A DNA stretch of 64,000 nt from Epichloe hybrida. Lineage: Eukaryota > Ascomycota > Sordariomycetes > Hypocreales > Clavicipitaceae. The position numbers were made by a program, and so were the translations under genes. Where the stretch lies: contig JAFEKR010000009.1 of NCBI GenBank assembly GCA_019022495.1, forward strand, positions 1,488,001-1,552,000, given 5' to 3'. Shown here piece after piece: positions 58,801-64,000 of the stretch (its first letter is position 1; each line of letters opens with the position of its first letter). Below the pieces are notes generated by a model. It was not told the origin of the DNA. It ran no database searches and saw nothing but the letters and a program-made list of their open reading frames with translations.

Positions 58801-61064
58801 TGACCAGCCAAACGACTTATCGAGACGCTGCGCTGACTCGCTGACTGAGATGGCGTCGGCCGAAACGAACTGGTCGGTCGTGTTCGCGCAAACCGTCCGT
58901 AATGGGATTGGCCCGTGACGGGTGTGTGTGTTTTGGGAAAAGAAAGTCAACGAAAAGTCGGTTGAACCACACGTCTGAGGAAAAATGCGGGCGCCCACAC
59001 TTGGACGGCTTCTATTTCAGACGAGACCGACCAGCCCAAAACGTGGTCTTGACACGCTCAGCGACCAACAGTCACTGAAGATGCGCGTGGCTACGTACTG
59101 TAATTTGCATGCATGCATTACTTGGCATGGCATCATCATCGAATTATCGATTGGTCTGAATGTCTTGGGCAAATTGTCTGTCACGTGATGATGAGCTCCA
59201 CGGGCTCCACGGACAGCTCTTTCTGCCTCCAATTGCCGCGTGCATCCTCCACAAGGAACCACAATAACACGACCTCGATTGAACATGTCCACGGCAGTTC
59301 TCGAACCGTATCGCCAACTCTCCGACGGGGTTTTGAGGCATAGCAGTTGGCGAACGGGCCTCGAAGTCGAAGTCGAGCAGGCGTCGACAACGGGAGGTTC
59401 CACCCGTAATCTGCAGGACAGGACAGGACAGGACAGGGTAAGTTCCGTCGATGGGATACAAAAATAGCCCCGCGCAGCATAAAAGTGCTGGAATCGCCAC
59501 TACCAGGATTGTCAAGATTACGTAGCCCGGACATAATTTGGCCGCATCTCCCTCTTCTCGCTTGTCCATTTCTTCCCTGGCGCGTCTTCTTAGAGTGCAT
59601 GACGATGGTCAGTCGTACTTTACTTTTTGCGTTGTCGCGATGTGAAAACGGGGAAGCTTTTCCTCCACAGCCACGCCAAATCGCCTGGATAAGTGGCTAG
59701 TGGTCGAATGCGTCGACCCGTTCAGCCAATCAGGCAGAGGGGCCCGCCCCCAGTCTAGTCTGTGGCTGCGACAACGGCTGGGCGTAGGTTAGCGCCCAGC
59801 GCAGAGATAGGCCAACTTCTTCCGGGGGGAAATTCAACTACTGGTACTGGTTGCTGCTGGCATTGATTGCCTATAACGGCAATTTGACCTAAGCCTTCTC
59901 CATCCAGGCCCCACGCCCAACGGCCTTGCACTGGGGCTGCGTTGACGTCGATCATTCCGTCACGAAACACTTTTTTTTTTTTTTTTTTTTTTTTTTTTCA
60001 TATCCGGATTTTCTCTCCAGGAAGGCCTGGAGCCATGGATCGGAAATAACATTTCTGTCACCTCGGCTAGCATGTCTAGTAAAGTAAAGGGTGTCAACCC
60101 CAATGTTCACCGTTCCCGTACAAGAGGGGGAGGGGGGGGGAGGTGGCTCGGTTCCACGTTTCAACGACGCATCCCTCTTGGTCGACACTTGTCTCCGTTC
60201 AGCTTCGGGTACTAACTCCTGAGGAACTTGGTAGAACAAATCAACCCGGGACGACATTTCGCCTTGTGTTGTGAAACGGAATCGCCGCCTCAACTATGTA
60301 CGGGCCGGACAACCTTGGGCCAGCACGTACGTTGTTTTAGCACGGTGATCCGCTCGGCGGGCGGGCTTCAACCTACCGGTCTTTGTCAAAGAGACGGTTG
60401 ACCCGATGGTGAACCAACCTCGATCCAGTTTTGTAAGTTTGAGGCATAGAAGTTCTTTTCGTGGGGGGTTTTGGGGGGGTCCCCTCTTCGCGTTGGCTGA
60501 GACGCTATCCGTAAGAGAAAAAAAAAAACGTTCTTATGAACGGCGCTACGGCGCTACTTCAAATTCCAAATTCACGACTTGAAACCAAGATATGTGTAGG
60601 ACAAGCCACTCCCCCCTCCTCCTCCTCCTCCTCCCCAAGGATGGATATCCACGATACCGAGGCCGCGCCAGCCTTGCGAGAAAGAAGAACCAGAAAACTC
60701 TAATCCTCGCCCAGCCCAGCCCAGCGGAGAGAGCCCGCTAACCAAAGTATAAATTTCGAACGAAGGAGGAAGGGGGTCCCCGAATTCCAGTTTATGCGGA
60801 CTGGGCCCCCAGGTCCCGGAATAAGTAGGCAGCAGGCCAATGGCGGAACCGGAAGCGGAAGCGATGACGAGAAGCGCATGATGGCTGCGTCACGCATCGT
60901 ATGTATGTACTGCCACGGAAAGTTTGCAAGTTTGCGGCGCTCCGTACTAGAGCGCAACTTACATGCCCATTTGGTTTTCGCGATCCCCTTGACGCGTCGG
61001 CCGGGACCCAGTGATGTAATTCCTACATGTACGACATTGTGCCACGGCCCACGTGCTTGGCCGG

Positions 61065-61091
61065 TGGGGGGGAAGGGGGGGAAGGGGGGGG
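61065..61091 (+). repeat. G-tract cluster, possible quadruplex
   Basis: Three runs of 7-8 G separated by AA, directly after GGCCGGT. The spacing and run length suit an intramolecular G-quadruplex, since long runs can supply the fourth strand. Structure is inferred, not observed. Confidence 0.6.
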
Positions 61092-64000
61092 TGTGTAATA
61101 TGTGCATTTCGATCCGGGCGGGGGAAAATAAGAAAAATGAATCGTCTTTACTATGTATTTGATAAATTTAAAAAAAAATCGTCCTGCAATCGAATGCCCT
61201 AGTTGGATCTCGATTCGTTTCTATCCGGCAGGCAGGCAGCTGGCAAGCCTGGCCGGGCCCCATTGCATTGCAGCCGGCTGACGAGTCTCCACATCGGAGA
61301 AAGCAGCACATCGCACTGTGCGCACAGTGCTGCTGTTTCAGGACACCTCCTAGCTGCGGTGGCAGTGGCCTCCTTCTGCCCGTGACGCGCGAGTCCGGTC
61401 GGTGCCAGATCCGACCGTCGATCCGGGCCAGATTTCAATCTTCTGTTAGGACATGGGTCCGCCGAGATAACCGGGGATGCTAATGCTATCCATTTGCCAT
61501 GAAGATAGATAAGGGGTACATCCTAGTGTGTGTGTTACACTATAATAAAATTACTTGCTTTGTATCCGAGAAGGAGTGTTTATCCAAGGGATGCTCTTCT
61601 CACGCCTCATCTCCATTACCAAAGATTGCTTTACAACAACAACAACAAGAACAACGACGACGACGACGTACCGGCGGCTTCAACGGGCTTCTTTTCCCAA
61701 TCGAGACATCCCGTTCATCACTCATCACATCATTTCCGTAAGGAACGTCTCGGTTATGCTGGCGATTGTTTTTTCTTCCACATATTCTATCAATCAAATC
61801 CACGTGGAATCGTTCTGTCATTTTGCAAATCCTGCGCTCCGTCGGTGCGATTCACAACTACTGTTATTGCAGGGCCAGCATGTCCCTATCCTGGTTCCGT
61901 AATCCCGAGGCTATTCATTCACTTGTACCTGTTGCCTAGAGGTAGCTAACTCTATACCGAGGCGCCGAACGGGATCTCAAGTAAATTAAGAAAAAAAAAA
62001 AAACCGTAACGGACGCTATAACGGTCTCCCGCCTCCACTTTGTAATAACAGCGCACACGATATGGCACGCATTAAACGATGGTCTTATTTCCCTCCCATC
62101 ATGGAGATAAGTTCCCAGGAGAATCGGATGACGACATGATTTCTCCCTCGGTCGAGTCCAGAGTCTCATTTCAGCAAGCGGACGATACTCCGTAGTCTGT
62201 AGTCCGTAGTCAACGAGCGCCGCCCATGTAAGGCATGCGCTAGGACTTCCTAATTTGGTCCCTTCACGCTCTGTTGATCAGCCACTCGCCCCTCGATTCG
62301 AATTACCAGGCCAGACCCGTCATTGTCTGGCACATTGATTATGCTTTACGGATCACCAAATAGGGTACCAAGTACTCGGCGGCAGCGGCAAGCACGTTCT
62401 TGCAACCCACCAACTGCTCGCTCGGCCGACTTGCGATCGTCCAGAATGTCGCCAGCTGGCGCCTCACCAGGCATAAGAAACGTCCTCGGCGTAATCTGTA
62501 CCTACCAACCACACCTCAGTGGGCGCCGCCATGGGGTACGTCAAGTGATGACGGTTCGCGCGGATATTACAATGAGGTGGGAAGATACATGTATCCATGT
62601 CGTCACATGTCGCTATTGCAACCAGGCCTACACTCGGCCGAGCTGAGAAGTCAGCTTCACCACAAGGTGAAATGGCCAAAAGCATTGGTTGCCTTTGATG
62701 CCATGTCCGGTTGAGCTCTGCGCTGAGCCGACTGGGAAAGTCAAAAAGTCGAAAAGTCGAAAGCAAGAACCCAACACAGACCCTGGACCCCCCAAATCCC
62801 GCACTGACAACATTTGCCAAAGTCTGATCCTTGCCCTCGAGGGTCCCGGCAACGAGGCCAGCTATCAAGGCCAATGTTAAAAAATGTCGAAGTCTGAAAC
62901 ACTGGGTTCGAACGTGTGGTGGCTGCCACGTGCTGCCGCGTGGTGTTGGCTGCTCCAGAGCACCGGAGAGCTGCGGGTGCAGTGGCAAATGGATTCTGAA
63001 ACGCCACATCAATCATGCCTGTATTGCACAATGGCACGGATTGCTCCGGAGTAATCCGTAGATAGAGCTCCATCGTAGATGAAAGAGGCACTCCGTTTTC
63101 TGGCGCTATTCCGAGCGCACGTCCATGCCATCCGATCCAATCGAAAAAAGCCCGCCAGTGGCCACACCCGGCCTTGGAGAGCCGGATATCGACCTGACAT
63201 ATTGTGAGGACTTAAGCCCTTGAGAGTGCCTGCCGGCTGTCGCCTACCTGAGCCCATTCCTGGTGCCTCACCTCGCCACTGTCGCTCAACTGTGTTCGTG
63301 ACGGCTGATGATAATCACCTACAGACAGTAGGGGCGAGGCACTACCTTTAGTACTGCGACGATGCGGCATCTAGTCTACCATCACATAGTAGTTTCGGTC
63401 ACACCTCTCGATATCGGTTTGTTTCACTCGTTGCTCATCTCCGACTAGCCAACTGTATTGCGTTTATTTTTATTCCCATCGTAAGAACAATATAGCCGCC
63501 CAATTCGGATGGGCGTAAATCGGGACAAGACGAAGGAAACAACCAATGTTTCATCCATCATCTACGAAAGACTACTCCACTTTCAACCAAGATTAGGACG
63601 ACCCCCCGATGGAGTACATGATCGAGGCCAGGATGGGCTTACCTTACTCATGCCATGCCAGCAGACGAGATGGAGGGTTCATCGAACTGCCGGCAAGTCA
63701 TTGCCACGGCTGGTGAGCATGAGCCATCGGACCAAAGGATATATGCCATAGTCCCTGGTGTGTATGAGCAAAGAGTCATTTGGCGGATGCGCTGCGGTCC
63801 AGCAAAGCACGGTCCAGCAGTTCGTGGCCATCAAGGCAAATATCCAGCGGCCAATTCTGTTTTCATTTCAGCCGGTTCGATTCGATTTTGGCTTTGATTT
63901 TGACTTTTTTCTTTCACAAAGAACGTCTTGCTGCGGCTGGTGTATGCCCGCGTTGGTGTCTGGAAACAATGTCCAGTGAGTAGGCAGCGCTAATTTTTCA

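Larger units (their letters stand above)
53946..64000. other. 10-kb gene-poor region with simple repeats
   Basis: No gene can be supported on either strand; the open frames are short, overlap each other in several frames, and contain low-complexity runs. The first 0.7-1.3 kb may be the 5' leader and promoter of the C2H2 factor. Notable contents: CAGG repeats (55827-55866, 56370-56390), a T19 run near 57086-57104, GGACA repeats (about 59418-59437), T28 (59971-59998), G-tracts (61065-61091), A/T homopolymers at several sites, and TACGGAGTA-type words (57530-57542, 58056-58070, 62185-62211). No tRNA or 5S gene was seen. Base composition is not RIP-like, so this is not decayed transposon of the kind in the first 26 kb. 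Confidence 0.5.

Noticed and set aside
59952..60293. Minus-strand frame starting MRRRFRFTTQGE
   Set aside because: It ends in a lysine run made by the T28 tract and has no conserved domain.
26400..64000. tRNA, 5S rRNA or other structured RNA genes
   Set aside because: Looked for T-arm GGTTCGAATCC-like words; the few GTTCGAA hits (for example near 62905) lack a paired acceptor and anticodon arm.

Overview
The window looks like a chromosome segment of a filamentous ascomycete. The likely group is Sordariomycetes, perhaps a hypocrealean relative; the species cannot be called. Reasons: short introns of 52-177 nt with GT..AG ends, fungal-specific proteins (Zn2Cys6 factor, Hsf1, i-AAA protease, two spliceosomal cyclophilins), and a sharp split between an AT-rich, stop-riddled transposon block (1 to about 25.9 kb) and a GC-balanced gene-bearing block (25.9-64 kb). 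The damage in the transposons (TGG/CAG/CAA/CGA turned to stops, Asp to Asn in catalytic motifs) is what repeat-induced point mutation (RIP) leaves.

AT-rich block. A dead Ty3/gypsy element (about 3.0-6.36 kb) is interrupted in its RNase H region by a hAT-like inverted-repeat element with an 8-bp target duplication. A second complete copy of that hAT-like element lies at 435-2281. The inserted copy was itself hit by a full-length LINE (7241-13820, 13-bp target duplication), a short LINE 3' fragment, and a structurally complete Ty1/copia element (14682-21846, two 817-bp LTRs, ATATT duplication). To the right, a second Ty1/copia relic has its middle third flipped between two 270-bp inverted LTR-like units. 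The reverse transcriptase reading frame and a CTAGA target duplication both come together again if the segment is flipped back. The block ends at an LTR end at 25917.

Gene block. In order: aldehyde dehydrogenase (+), a degenerate metallo-beta-lactamase-fold protein (-), a gene relic (-), a Zn2Cys6 factor (+), CWC27 cyclophilin (+), heat shock factor Hsf1 (+), PPIL3-type cyclophilin (-) divergent from ORC6 (+), a short-chain dehydrogenase (-), a low-complexity single-pass membrane protein (+), the mitochondrial i-AAA protease YME1 (-), and a four-finger C2H2 factor (-). The last 10 kb holds no gene I can support, only simple repeats and homopolymer tracts.

Most genes are housekeeping: two spliceosomal cyclophilins, replication origin licensing, mitochondrial protein quality control and stress transcription. 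Nothing suggests a biosynthetic cluster. A shared 10-mer, ATCGATAAGC, lies upstream of CWC27, HSF1 and PPIL3/ORC6 in the orientation of the CWC27, HSF1 and PPIL3 genes. It is the most interesting regulatory signal in this block. Exon boundaries were worked out by hand from splice sites and frame; no similarity search was possible.
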